DNA of 64,000 nucleotides, from positions 137,251-201,250 of the forward strand of contig JAIGNY010000123.1 in the NCBI GenBank assembly GCA_020152595.1, given 5' to 3'. Source of the DNA: Chiridota heheva (lineage: Eukaryota; Echinodermata; Holothuroidea; Apodida; Chiridotidae). The notes under the pieces are model-generated. The model saw only the letters and a list, made by a program, of their open reading frames with translations, did no database searches and had not been told where the DNA came from. Below, one piece after another: positions 34,964-48,456 of this stretch (positions are counted from its first letter, which is position 1; each line of letters begins with the position of its first letter). Both the position numbers and the translations under genes were made by a program.

Positions 34964-36979
34964 GTGCACATAATTATTGCCTTACGGATACAGCTAATTA
35001 GAGGTAGCAAAACGGCTGACTGAGTCTACTTGAATAAATCCGATCCTGAATTTTTTGACATTTAAAAAAAGCCTGGTCACCCCCCTATTGAACAAAACCG
35101 TCACGTAGGAAAATGGTTTTGAACCCATTGGATGCCACCCTCTCTCCTTTTTGACGTTTTTAAGTCTCATTGACTTAGTGTGCACATAATTATTGCCTTA
35201 CGGATACAGCTAATTAGAGGTAGCTAATTACAATTTAACATACATTTTCGCATATCAAACGAAAGGTCTACTAGTCCTCTGTCTCCTGAGCACATACAAT
35301 TTTCGAAAAATGTGTTGTTATAAGGCGTGATTGAACCAAATTGCGCCCCACTTTACGTAAATCATTCCGAAATTCTCAGATTTTGTTCCTCTGCAAAAAC
35401 GGCTGATTGAGTCTATTTGAATAAATCCGATCCCAATTTTTTTGACATTTTTGAAAAGCCTGGTCACCCCCCTATTGAACAAAACTGTCACGGAGGAAAA
35501 TGGTTTTGAACCCATTGGATGCCACCCCTCTCCCTTTTTGACGTTTTTAAGTCTCATTGACTTAGCGTGCACATAATTATTGCCTTACGGATACAGCTAA
35601 TTAGAGGTAGCAAAACGGCTGACTGAGTCTACTTGAATAAATCCGATCCTGAATTTTTGACATTTATGAAAAGCCTGGTCACCCCCCTATTGAACAAAAT
35701 CGTCACGTAGGAAAATGGTTTTGAACCCATTGATGCCACCCCTCTCCCTTTTTGACGTTTTTAAGTCTCATTGACTTAGTGTGCACATAATTATTGCCTT
35801 ACGGATACAGCTAATTACAGGTAGCTAATTACAATTAACATACATTTTCGCATATCAAACGAAAGGTCTACTAGTCCTCTGTCTCCTGAGCTCATAAAAT
35901 TTTCGAAAAATGTGTTGTTATAAGGCGTGATTCAACCAAATTGCGCCCCACTTTACGTAAATCATTCCGAAATTCTCAGATTTTGTTCCTCTGCAAAAAC
36001 GGCAGATTGAGTCTATTTGAATAAATCCGATCCCAATTTTTTTGATTTTTGAAAAGCCTGGTCAGTCCCCTATTGAACAAAACTGATACGGAGGAAAATG
36101 GTTTTAAACCTATTGGATGTCACCGCTCTCCCTTTTTGACGTTTTTAAGTCTCATTGACTTAGCGTGCACATAATTATTGCCTTACGGATACAGCTAATT
36201 AGAGGTAGCAAAACGGCTGACTGAGTCTACTTGAATAAATCCGATCCTGAATTTTTGACATTTTTGAAAAGCCTGGTCATCCCCTATTGAACAAAATCGT
36301 CACGTAGAAAAATGGTTTTGAACCCATTGATGCCACCCTCTCCATTTTTGACGTTTTTAAGTCTCATTGACTTAGTGTGCACATAATTATTGCCTTACGG
36401 ATACAGCTAATTAGAGGTAGCTAATTACAAATTAACATACATTTTCGCATATCAAACGAAAGGTCTACTAGTCCTCTGTCTCCCGAGCACATAAAATTTT
36501 CGAAAAATGTGTTGTTATAAGGCGTGATTCAACCAAATTGCGCCCCACTTTACGTAAATCATTTCCGAAATTCTCAGATTTTGTTCCTCTGCAAAAACGG
36601 CTGATTGAGTCTATTTGAATAGATCCGATCCCAAATTTTTTGACATTTTTGAAAAGCCTGGTCAACCCCTATTGAACAAAACTGTCACGGAGGAAAATGG
36701 TTTTGAACCCATTGATGCCACCCTTCTCTCCTTTTTGACGTTTTTAAGTCTCATTGACTTAGCGTGCACATAATTATTGCCTTACGGATACAGCTAATTA
36801 GAGGTAGCAAAACGGCTGACTGAGTCTACTTGAATAAATCCGATCCTGAATTTTTTGACATTTTTGAAAAGCCTGGTCACCCCCCTATTGGACAAAACCG
36901 TCACGTAGGAAAATGGTTTTGAACCCATTGGATGCCACCCCTCTTCCTTTTTGACGTTGTTAAGTCTCATTGACTTAAT

Positions 36980-37366
36980 GTGCACATAATTATTGCCTTA
37001 CGGATACAGCTAATTAGAGGTAGCTAATTACAATTTAACATACATTTTCGCATATCAAACTAAAGGTCTACTAGTCCTCTGTCTCCCGAGCACATGCAAC
37101 TTTCGTAAAATGTGTTGTTATGAGGCGTGATTGAACCAAATTGCGCCCCACTTTAGGTAAATCATTCCGAAATTCTCAGATTTTGTTCCTCTGCAAAAAC
37201 GGCTGATTAAGTCTATTTGAATAAATGCGATCCCAATTTTTTTGACATTTTTAAAAAGCCTGGTCACCCCCCTATTGAACAAAATCGTCACGGAGGAAAA
37301 TGGTTTTGAACCCATTGGATGCCACCCCTCTCCTTTTTTGACGTTTTTAAGTCTCATTGACTTAGC
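36980..37366. repeat. L variant with AAATGCGATCC, copy b
   Basis: Same diagnostic bases as copy a (AAATGCGATCC at about 37224), plus CTAAAGG and TTTAGGTAAATC. The preceding S units of both copies share TTGTTAAGTC and CTTAATGTGCAC, so the duplicated stretch includes at least part of that S. Confidence 0.85.
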
Positions 37367-37582
37367 GTGCACATAATTATTGCCTTACGGATACAGCTAA
37401 TTAGAGGTAGCAAAACGGCTGACTGAGTCTACTTGAATGAATCCGATCCTGAATTTTTTGACATTTTTGAAAAGCCTGGTCACCCCCCTATTGAACAAAA
37501 TCGTCACGTAGGAAAATGGTTTTGAACCCATTGGATGCCACCCCTCTCCCTTTTTGACGTTTTTAAGTCTCATTGACTTAGT

Positions 37583-38399
37583 GTGCACATAATTATTGCC
37601 TTACGGATACAGCTAATTAGAGGTAGCTAATTACAATTTAACATACATTTTCGCATATCAAACGAAAGGTCTACTAGTCCTCTGTCTCCGGAGCACATAC
37701 AATTTTCGAAAAATGTGTTGTTATAAGGCGTGATTCAACCAAATTGCGCCCCACTTTACGTAAATCATTCCGAAATTCTCAGATTTTGTTCCTCTGCAAA
37801 AACGGCTGATTGAGTCTATTTGAATAAATCCGATCCCAAATTTTTTGACATTTTTGAAAAGCCTGGTCACCCCTATTGAACAAAACCATCACGGAGGAAA
37901 ATGGTTTTGAACCCATTGGATGCCACCCCTCTCCCTTTTTGACGTTTTTAAGTCTCATTGACTTAGCGTGCACATAATTATTGCCTTACGGATACAGCTA
38001 ATTAGAGGTAGCAAAACGGCTGACTGAGTCTACTTGAATAAATCCGATCCTGAATTTTTTGAAATTTTTGAAAAGCCTGGTCACCCCCCTATTGGACAAA
38101 ATCGTCACGTGGGAAAATGGTTTTGAACCCATTGGATGCCACCCCTCTCCCTTTTTGACGTTTTTAAGTCTCATTGACTTAGTGTGCACATAATTTTTGC
38201 CTTACTGATATAGCTATTTAGAGGTAGCAAGACGGCTGACTGAGTCTACTTGAATAAATCCGATCCTGAATTTTTTGACATTTTTGAAAAGCCTGGTCAC
38301 CCCCCTATTGAACAAAATCGTGACGTAGGAAAATGGTTTTGAAACCATTGAGTGCCACCCCTCTCCCTTTTTGACGTTTTTAAGTCTCATTGACTTAGT
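37583..38399. repeat. Isolated LSS trimer
   Basis: Units 37583-37967 (L), 37968-38183 (S) and 38184-38399 (S). The second S shows AATTTTTGCC, GATATAGCT and AGCAAGACGG, as at 33149. Confidence 0.88.
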
Positions 38400-40201
38400 G
38401 TGCACATAATTATTGCCTTACGGATACAGCTAATTAGAGGTAGCTAATTACAATTTAACATACATTTTCGCATATCAAACGAAAAGTCTACTAGTCCTCT
38501 GTCTCCCGAGCACATACAATTTTCGAAAAATGTGTTGTTATAAGGCGTGATTCAACCAAATTGCGCCCCACTTTACGTAAATCATTCCGAAATTCTCAGA
38601 TTTTGTTCCTCTGCAAAAACGGCTGATTGAGTCTATTTGAATAAATCCGATCCCAAATTTTTTGACATTTTTGAAAAGCCTGGTCACTCCCCTATTGAAC
38701 AAAACTGTCACGGAGAAAAATGGTTTTGAACCCATTGATGCCACCCCTCTCCCTTTTTGACGTTTTTAAGTCTCATTGACTTAGCGTGCACATAATTATT
38801 GCCTTACGGATACAGCTAATTAGAGGTAGCAAAACGGCTGACTGAGTCTACTTGAATAAATCCGATCCTGAATTTTTTGACATTTTTGAAAAGCCTGGTC
38901 ACCCCCCTATTGAAAAAAACCGTCACGTAGGAAAATGGTTTTGAACCCATTGGATGCCACCCCTCTCCCTTTTTGACGTTTTTAAGTCTCATTGACTTAG
39001 TGTGCACATAATTATTGCCTTACGGATACAGCTAATTACAGGTAGCTAATTACAATTTAACATACATTTTCGCATATCAAACGAAAGGTCTACTAGTCCT
39101 CTGTCTCCCGAGCACATAAAATTTTCGAAAAATGTGTTGTTATAAGGCGTGATTCAACCAAATTGCGCCCCACTTTACGTAAATCATTCCGAAATTCTCA
39201 GATTTTGTTCCTCTGCAAAAACGGCTGATTGAGTCTATTTGAATAAATCCGATCCCAATTTTTTGACATTTTTGAAAAGCCTGGTCACCCCTATTGAACA
39301 AAACTGTCACGGAGGAAAATGGTTTTGAACCCATTGGATGCCACCCCTCTCCTTTTTGACGTTTTTAAGTCTCATTGACTTAGCGTGCACATAATTATTG
39401 CCTTACGGATACAGCTAATTAGAGGTAGCAAAACGGCTGACTGAGTCTACTTGAATAAATCCGATCCTGAATTTTTTGACATTTTTGAAAAGCCTGGTCA
39501 CCCCTATTGAACAAAACCGTCACGTAGGAAAATGGTTTTGAACCCATTGATGCCACCCCTCTCCCTTTTTGACGTTTTTAAGTCTCATTGACTTAGTGTG
39601 CACATAATTATTGCCTTACGGATACAGCTAATTAGAGGTAGCTAATTACAATTTAACATACATTTTCGCATATCAAACGAAAAGGTCTACTAGTCCTCTG
39701 TCTCCCGAGCACATACAATTTTCGAAAAATGTGTTGTTATAAGGCGTGATTCAACCAAATTGCGCCCCACTTTAGGTAAATCATTCCGAAATTCTCAGAT
39801 TTTGTTCCTCTGCAAAAACGGCTGATTGAGTCTATTTGAATAAATCCGATCCCAAATTTTTTGACATTTTTTTGAAAAGCCTGGTCACCCCTATTGAACA
39901 AAACTGTCACGGAGGAAAATGGTTTTGAACCCATTGGATGCCACCCCTCTCCCTTTTTGACGTTTTTAAGTCTCATTGACTTAGCGTGCACATAATTATT
40001 GCCTTACGGATACAGCTAATTAGAGGTAGCAAAACGGCTGACTGAGTCTACTTGAATGAATCCGATCCTGAATTTTTTGACATTTTTGAAAAGACTGGTC
40101 ACCCCCCTATTGGACAAAATCGTGATGTAGGAAAATGGTTTTGAACCCATTGGATGCCACCCCTCTCCCTTTTTGACGTTTTTAAGTCTCATTGACTTAG
40201 T

Positions 40202-40586
40202 GTGCACATAATTATTGCCTTACGGATACAGCTAATTAGAGGTAGCTAATTACAAATTAACATACATTTTCGCATATCAAACGAAAGGTCTACTAGTCCT
40301 CTGTCTCGCGGGCACATACAATTTTCGAAAAATGTGTTGTTATAAGGCGTGATTCAACCAAATTGCGCCCCACTTTACGTAAATCATTCCGAAATTCTCA
40401 GATTTTGTTCCTCTGCAAAAACGGCTGATTGAGTCTAATTGAATAAATCCGATCCCAAATTTTTTGACATTTTTGAAAAGCCTGGTCACCCCTATTAAAC
40501 AAAACCATCACGGAGAAAAATGATTCCGAAACTATTGGATGCCACCCCTCTCCCTTTTTGACGTTTTTAAGTCTCATTGACTTAGC
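40202..40586. repeat. L variant with CTCGCGG and ATTCCGAAACTATTGG, copy b
   Basis: Same rare bases as the unit at 34573 (CTCGCGGGCAC, TCTAATTGAATAA, TTAAACAAAACCATC, ATTCCGAAACTATTGG). The preceding S (39986) again has AAAAGACTGG and CGTGATGTAG. Separation is 5629 bp, close to nine dimers plus one S. Confidence 0.88.
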
Positions 40587-40802
40587 GTGCACATAATTAT
40601 TGCCTTACGGATACAGCTAATTAGAGGTAGCAAAACGGCTGACTGAGTCTACTTGAATAAATCCGATCCTGAATTTTTTGACATTTTTAAAAAGCCTGGT
40701 CACCCCCCTATTGAACAAAACCGTCACGTAGGAAAATGGTTTTGAACCCATTGGATGCCACCCCTCTCCCTTTTTGACGTTTTTAAGTCTCATTGACTTA
40801 GT
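40587..40802. repeat. Representative S unit, block IV form (216 bp)
   Basis: A typical S: GTGCACATAATTATTGCC, TACGGATACAGCTAATTAG, AGGTAGCAAAACGGCTGAC, TGAGTCTACTTGAATAAATC, CGATCCTGAATTTTTTGAC, GCCTGGTCACCCCCCTATTG, CCGTCACGTAGGAAAATGG, GAACCCATTGGATGCCACCC, TTTTTGACGTTTTTAAG. Differences from L in the shared part: CTGACTGAG for CTGATTGAG, CTACTTG for CTATTTG, CCTGAATT for CCCAAATT, CACGTAGG for CACGGAGG. Confidence 0.93.
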
Positions 40803-42000
40803 GTGCACATAATTATTGCCTTACGGATACAGCTAATTACAGGTAGCTAATTACAATTTAACATACATTTTCGCATATCAAACGAAAGGTCTACTAGTCC
40901 TCTGTCTCCCGAGCACATACAATTTTCGAAAAATGTGTTGTTATAAGGCGTGATTGAACCAAAATGCGCCCCACTTTACGTAAATCATTCCGAAATTCTC
41001 AGATTTTGTTCATCTGCAAAAACAACTGATTGAGTCTATTTGAATAAATCCGATCCCAATTTTTTTGACATTTTTGAAAAGCCTGGTCACCCCTATTGAA
41101 CAAAACTGTCACGGAGGAAAATGGTTTTGAACCCATTGGATGCCACCCCTCTCCCTTTTTGACGTTTTTAAGTCTCATTGACTTAGCGTGCACATAATTA
41201 TTGCCTTACGGATACAGCTAATTAGAGGTAGCAAAACGGCTGACTGAGTCTACTTGAATAAATCCGATCCTGAATTTTTTGACATTTTTAAAAAGCCTGG
41301 TCACCCCCCTATTGAACAAAACCGTCACGTAGGAAAATGGTTTTGAACCCATTGATGCCACCCCCTCTCCCTTTTGACGTTTTTAAGTCTCATTGACTTA
41401 GTGTGCACATAATTATTGCCTTACGGATACAGCTAATTAGAGGTAGCTAATTACAATTTAACATACATTTTCGCATATCAAACGAAAAGTAAACTAGTCC
41501 TCTGTCTCCCGAGCACATACAATTTTCGAAAAATGTGTTGTTATAAGGCGTGATTCAACCAAATTGCGCCCCACTTTACGTAAATCATTCCGAAATTCTC
41601 AGATTTTGTTCCTCTGCAAAAACGGCTGATTGAGTCTATTTGAATAAATCCGATCCCAATTTTTTTGACATTTTTGAAAAGCCTGGTCACCCCCCTATTG
41701 AATTAAACTGTCACGGAGGAAAATGGTTTTGAACCCATTGGATGCCACCCCTCTCCCTTTTTGACGTTTTTAAGTGTCATTGACTTAGCGTGCACATAAT
41801 TATTGCCTTACGGATACAGCTAATTAGAGGTAGCAAAACGGCTGACTGAGTCTACTTGAATAAATCCGATCCTGAATTTTTGCATTTTTGAAAAGCCTGG
41901 TCACCCCTATTGACAAAATCGTCATGTAGGAAAATGGTTTTGAACCCATTGGATGCCACCCCTCTCCCTTTTTGACGTTTTTAAGTCTCATTGACTTAGT

Positions 42001-42385
42001 GTGCACATAATTATTGCCTTACGGATACAGCTAATTAGAGGTAGCTAATTACAATTAACATACATTTTCGCATATCAAACGAAAGGTCTACTAGTCCTCT
42101 GTCTCGCGGGCACATACAATTTTCGAAAAATGTGTTGTTATAAGGCGTGATTCAACCAAATTGCGCCCCACTTTACGTAAATCATTCCGAAATTCTCAGA
42201 TTTTGTTCCTCTGCAAAACGGCTGATTAAGTCTAATTGAATAAATCCGATCCCAAATTTTTTGACATTTTTGAAAAGCCTGGTCACCCTCCTATTAAACA
42301 AAACCATCACGGAGAAAAATGATTCCGAAACTATTGGATGCCACCTCTCTCCCTTTTTGACGTTTTTAAGTCTCATTGACTTAGT
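42001..42385. repeat. L variant with CTCGCGG and ATTCCGAAACTATTGG, copy c
   Basis: The third copy, 1799 bp (three dimers) after copy b. It closes with a T-type anchor although an S follows, an exception to the usual rule. Confidence 0.87.
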
Positions 42386-42988
42386 GTGCACATAATTATT
42401 GCCTTACGGATACAGCTAATTAGAGGTAGCAAAACGGCTGACTGAGTCTACTTGAATAAATCCGATCCTGAATTTTTTGACATTTTTAAAAAGCCTGGTC
42501 ACCCCCCTATTGAACAAAACCGTCACGTAGGAAAATGGTTTTGAACCCATTGGATGCCACCCCTCTCCCTTTTTGACGTTTTTAAGTCTCATTGACTTAG
42601 TGTGCACATAATTATTGCCTTACGGATACAGCTAATTACAGGTAGCTAATTACAATTTAACATACATTTTCGCATATCAAACGAAAAGTAAACTAGTCCT
42701 CTGTCTCCTGAGCACATACAATTTTCGAAAAATGTGTTGTTATAAGGCGTGATTCAACCAAAATGCGCCCCACTTTACGTAAATCATTCCGAAATTCTCA
42801 GATTTTGTTCCTCTGCAAAAACGGCTGATTGAGTCTATTTGAATAAATCTGATCCTGAATTTTTTGACATTTTTGAAAAGCCTGTTCACCCCCCTATTGA
42901 ATTAAACTGTCACGGAGGAAAATGGTTATGAACCCATTGGATGCCACCTCTCTCCCTTTTTGACGTTTTTAAGTCTCATGGCATTAGT

Positions 42989-43375
42989 TTGCACATAATT
43001 ATTGCCTTACGGATACAGCTAATTACAGGTAGCTAATTACAAATTAACATACAGTTTCGCATATCAAACGAAAAGTCTACTAGTCCTCTGTCTCCCGAGC
43101 ACATAAAATTTTGAAAAAATGTGTTTTTATCAGGCGTCATTCAACCAAATTGCGATCCACTTTACGTAAATTATTCCGAAATTCTCAGATTTTGTTCCTC
43201 TGCAAAAACGGCTGATTAAGTCTATTTGAATAAATGCGATCCCAATTTTTTTGACATTTTTTAAAAGCTTGGTCACCCCCCTATTGAACAAAACCGTCAC
43301 GGAGGAAAATGGTTTTGAACCCATTGGATGCCACCCCTCTCCCTTTTTGACGTTTTTAAGTGTCATTGACTTAGC
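42989..43375. repeat. L variant with AAATGCGATCC, copy c
   Basis: Shares GATTAAGTC and AAATGCGATCC with the units at 33968 and 36980 but differs in TTTATCAGGCGTCATTC and TGCGATCCAC. It follows another L, so 42602-43375 is an LL step in a dimer block. Confidence 0.8.
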
Positions 43376-43807
43376 GTGCACATAATTATTGCCTTACGGA
43401 TACAGCTAATTAGAGGTAGCAAAACGGCTGACTGAGTCTACTTGAATAAATCCGATCCTGAATTTTTTGACATTTTTGAAAAGCCTGGTCACCCCCCTAT
43501 TGAATAAAATCGTCACGTAGAAAAATGGTTTTGAACCCATTGGATGCCACCTCTCTCCCTTTTTGACGTTTTTAAGTCTCGTTGCATTAGTTTGCACATA
43601 ATTATTGCCTTACGGATACAGCTAATTAGAGGTAGCAAAACGGCTGACTGAGTCTACTTGAATAAATCCGATCCTGATTTTTTTGACATTTTTGAAAAGC
43701 CTGGTCACCCCCCTATTGAACAAAATCGTCACGTAGAAAAATGGTTTTAAACCCATTGGATGCCACCCCTCTCCCTTTTTGACGTTTTTAAGTGTCATTG
43801 ACTTAGC

Positions 43808-44090
43808 GTGCACATAATTATTGCCTTACGGATACAGCTAATTAGAGGTAGCTAATTACAATTAACATACATTTTCGTAGCAAAACGGCATTTGTAAATC
43901 AAAATCTCAGATTTTGTGCAAAAACGGCTGATTGAGTCTATTTGAATAAATCCGATCCCAAATTTTTTGACATTTTTGAAAAGCCTGGTCACCCCTATTG
44001 AACAAAACTGTCACGGAGAAAAATGGTTTTGAACCCATTGGATGCCACCCTCTCTCCCTTTTTGACGTTTTTAAGTCTCATTGACTTAGC
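43808..44090. repeat. L unit with about 100 bp lost and scrambled (283 bp)
   Basis: Normal to ACATACATTTTCG at about 43877, then GTAGCAAAACGGC (an S junction word), ATTTGTAAATC and AAAATCTCAG, before resuming at GTGCAAAAACGGCTGATTG. An S fragment sits inside an L context. Confidence 0.82.
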
Positions 44091-44903
44091 GTGCACATAA
44101 TTATTGCCTTACGGATACAGCTAATTAGAGGTAGCAAAACGGCTGACTGAGTCTACTTGAATAAATCCGATCCTGATTTTTTGACATTTTTGAAAAGCCT
44201 GGTCACCCCTATTGAACAAAACCGTCACGTAGAAAAATGGTTTTGAACCCATTGGATGCCACCCCTCTCCCTTTTTGACGTTTTTAAGTCTCATTGACTT
44301 AGTGTGCACATAATTATTGCCTTACGGATACAGCTAATTAGAGGTAGCTAATTACAATTAACATACATTTTTGCATATCAAACGAAAGGTCTACTAGTCC
44401 TCTGTCTCCCGAGCACATAACATTTTCAAAAAATGTGTTGTTATAAGGCGTGATTCAACCAAATTGCGCCCCACTTTACGTAAATCATTTCGAAAATCTC
44501 AGATTTTGTTCCTCTGCAAAAACGGCTGATTAAGTCTATTTGAATAAATCCGATCCCAAATTTTTTGACATTTTTAAAAAGCCTGGTCACCCCCCTATTG
44601 AACAAAACCGTCACGGAGGAAAATGGTTTTGAACCCATTGGATGCCACCCCTCTCCTTTTTGACGTTTTTAAGTCTCATTGACTTAGCGTGCACATAATT
44701 ATTGCCTTACGGATACAGCTAATTAGAGGTAGCAAAACGGCTGACTGAGTCTACTTGAATAAATCCGATCCTGAATTTTTTGACATTTTTGAAAAGCCTG
44801 GTCACCCCCTATTGAACAAAACCGTCACGTAGGAAAATGGTTTTGAACCCATTGGATGCCTCCCCTCTCCCTTTTTGACGTTTTTAAGTCTCATTGACTT
44901 AGT

Positions 44904-45718
44904 GTGCACATAATTATTGCCTTACGGATACAGCTAATTAGAGGTAGCTAATTACAATTTAACATACATTTTCGCATATCAAACGAAAGGTCTACTAGTC
45001 CTCTGTCTCCCGAGCACATACAATTTTGGAAAAATGTGTTGTTATAAGGCGTGATTCAACCAAATTGCGCCCCACTTTACGTAAATCATTCCGAAATTCT
45101 CAGATTTTGTTCCTCTGCAAAAACGGCTGATTGAGTCTATTTGAATAAATCCGATCCCAAATTTTTGACATTTTTAAAAGCCTGGTCACCCCTATTGAAC
45201 AAAACCGTCACGGAGGAAAATGGTTTTGAACCCATTGGATGCCACCCCTCTCCTCTTTTGACGTTTTTAAGTCTCATTGACTTAGCGTGCACATAATAAT
45301 TGCCTTACGGATACAGCTAATTAGAGGTAGCAAAACGGCTGACTGAGTCTACTTGAATAAATCCGATCCTGAATTTTTTGACATTTTTGAAAAGACTGGT
45401 CACCCCCCTATTGGACAAAACCGTCACGTAGGAAAATGGTTTTGAACCCATTGGATGCCACCCCTCTCCCTTTTTGACGTTTTTAAGTCTCATTGACTTA
45501 GTGTGCACATAATTTTTGCCTTACGGATATAGCTAATTAGAGGTAGCAAGACGGCTGACTGAGTCTACTTGAATAAATCCGATCCTGAATTTGTTGACAT
45601 TTTTGAAAAGCCTGGTCACCCCCCTATTGAACAAAATCGTCACGTAGGAAAATGGTTTTGAACCCATTGGATGCCACCCCTCTCCCTTTTTGACGTTTTT
45701 AAGTCTCATTGACTTAGT
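44904..45718. repeat. Isolated LSS trimer
   Basis: Units 44904-45286 (L), 45287-45502 (S) and 45503-45718 (S). The second S has AATTTTTGCC, GATATAGCT and AGCAAGACGG, as at 33149 and 38184, plus GAATTTGTTGAC. Confidence 0.88.
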
Positions 45719-48117
45719 GTGCACATAATTATTGCCTTACGGATACAGCTAATTAGAGGTAGCTAATTACAATTAACATACATTTTCGCATATCAAACGA
45801 AAAGTCTACTAGTCCTCTGTCTCCCGAGCACATATATTTTCGAAAAATGTGTTGTTATAAGGCGTGATTCAACCAAATTGCGCCCCACTTTACGTAAATC
45901 ATTCGAAATTCTCAGATTTTGTTCCTCTGCAAAAACGGCTGATTGAGTCTATTTGAATAAATCCGATCCCAAATTTTTGACATTTTGAAAAGCCTGGTAA
46001 CCCCTATTGAACAAAACTGTCACGGAGGAAAATGGTTTTGAACCCATTGGATGCCACCCCTTCTCCTTTTTGACGTTTTTAAGTCTCATTGACTTAGTGT
46101 GCACATAATTATTGCCTTACGGATACAGCTAATTAGAGGTAGCAAAACGGCTGACTGAGTCTACTTGAATAAATCCGATCCTGAATTTTTTGACATTTTT
46201 AAAAAGCCTGGTCACCCCCCTATTGAACAAAACCGTCACGTAGGAAAATGGTTGTGAACCCATTGGATGCCACCCCTCTCCCTTTTTGACGTTTTTAAGT
46301 CTCATTGACTTAGTGTGCACATAATTATTGCCTTACGGATACAGCTAATTACAGGTAGCTAATTACAATAAACATACATTTTCGCATATCAAACGAAAGG
46401 TCTACTAGTCCTCTGTCTCCCGAGCACATACAATTTTCGAAAAATGTGTTGTTATAAGGCGTGATTCAACCAAATTGCGCCCCACTTTACGTAAATCATT
46501 CCGAAAATCTCAGATTTTGTTCCTCTGCAAAAACGGCTGATTGAGTCTATTTGAATAAATCCGATCCCAAATTTTTTGACATTTTTGAAAAGCCTGGTAA
46601 CCCCCCTATTGAACAAAACTGTCACGGAGAAAAATGGTTTTGAACCCATTGGATGCCACCCTTCTCCCTTTTTGACGTTTTTAAGTCTCATTGACTTAGC
46701 GTGCACATAATTATTGCCTTACGGATACAGCTAATTAGAGGTAGCAAAACGGCTGACTGAGTCTACTTGAATAAATCCGATCCTGAATTTTTGACATTTT
46801 TAAAAAGCCTGGTCACCCCCTATTGAACAAAACCGTCACGTAGGAAAATGGTTTTGAACCCATTGGATGCCACCCCTCTCCCTTTTTGACGTTTTTAAGT
46901 CTCATTGACTTAGTGTGCACATAATTATTGCCTTACGGATACAGCTAATTACAGGTAGCTAATTACAATAAACATACATTTTCGCATATCAAACGAAATG
47001 TCTACTAGTCCTCTGTCTCCCGAGCACATACAATTTTCGAAAAATGTGTTGTTATAAGGCGTGATTCAACCAAATTGCGCCCCACTTTACGTAAATCATT
47101 TCGAAAATCTCAGATTTTGTTCCTCTGCAAAAACGGCTGATTGAGTCTATTTGAATAAATCCGATCCCAAATTTTTGACATTTTTGAAAAGCCTGGTAAC
47201 CCCCCTATTGAACAAAACTGTCACGGAGGAAAATGGTTTTGAACCCATTGGATGCCACCCTTCTCCCTTTTTGACGTTTTTAAGTCTCATTGACTTAGCG
47301 TGCACATAATTATTGCCTTACGGATACAGCTAATTAGAGGTAGCAAAACGGCTGACTGAGTCTACTTGAATAAATCCGATCCTGAATTTTTTGACTTTTT
47401 TGAAAAGCCTGGTCACCCCCCTATTGAACAAAATCGTCACGTAGGAAAATGGTTTTGAACCCATTGGATGCCACCCCTCTCCCTTTTTGACGTTTTTAAG
47501 TCTCATTGACTTAGTGTGCACATAATTATTGCCTTACGGATACAGCTAATTAGAGGTAGCTAATTACAAATTAACATACAGTTTCGCATATCAAACAAAA
47601 GGTCTACTAGTTCTCTGTGTCCCGAGCAGATAACATTTTCAAAAATTGTGTTTTTAACAGGCGTCATTCAACCAAATTGCGCCCCACTTTACGTAAATCA
47701 TTCCGAAATTCTCAGATTTTGTTCCTCTGCAAAAACGGCTGATTGAGTCTATTTGAATAAATCCGATCCCAAATTTTTTGACATTTTTGAAAAGCCTGGT
47801 CACCCCCCTATTGAACAAAACCGTCATGGAGGAAAATGGTTTTGAACCCATTGGATGCCACCCTTCTCCCTTTTTGACGTTTTTAAGTCTCATTGACTTA
47901 GCGTGCACATAATTATTGCCTTACGGATACAGCTAATTAGAGGTAGCAAAACGGCTGACTGAGTCTACTTGAATAAATCCGATCCTGAATTTTTGACATT
48001 TTTGAAAAGCCTGGTAACCCCCCTATTGAACAAAACCGTCACGGAGGAAAATGGTTTTGAACCCATTGGATGCCAACCTTCTCCCTTTTTGACGTTTTTA
48101 AGTCTCATTGACTTAGC

Positions 48118-48456
48118 GTGCACATAATTGCCTTACGGATACAGCTAATTACAGGTAGCTAATTACAATTAACATACATTTTCGCATATGTCTACTAGTC
48201 CTCTGTTACGAAAAATGTGTTGTTATAAGGCGTGACTTTAGTAAATCATTTCGAAATTCTCAGATTTTGTTCCTCTGCAAAATTAGAAAACGGCTGATTG
48301 AGTCTATTTGAATAAATCCGATCCTGAATTTTTTGACATTTTTGACAAAAAGCCTGGTCACCCCTATTGAACAAAACCGTCACGTAGGAAAATGGTTTGA
48401 ACCCATTGGATGCCACCCCTCTCCCTTTTGACGTTTTTAAGTCTCATTGACTTAGT
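48118..48456. repeat. L unit with several deletions (339 bp)
   Basis: Missing pieces: ATTATT after the anchor, the bases between CGCATAT and GTCTACTAG, the CTCCCGAGCACATA stretch (CTGTTACGAAAAATG), and part of AACCAAATTGCGCCCC. A stray ATTAGA lies inside CTGCAAAATTAGAAAACGG at about 48280. Confidence 0.82.
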
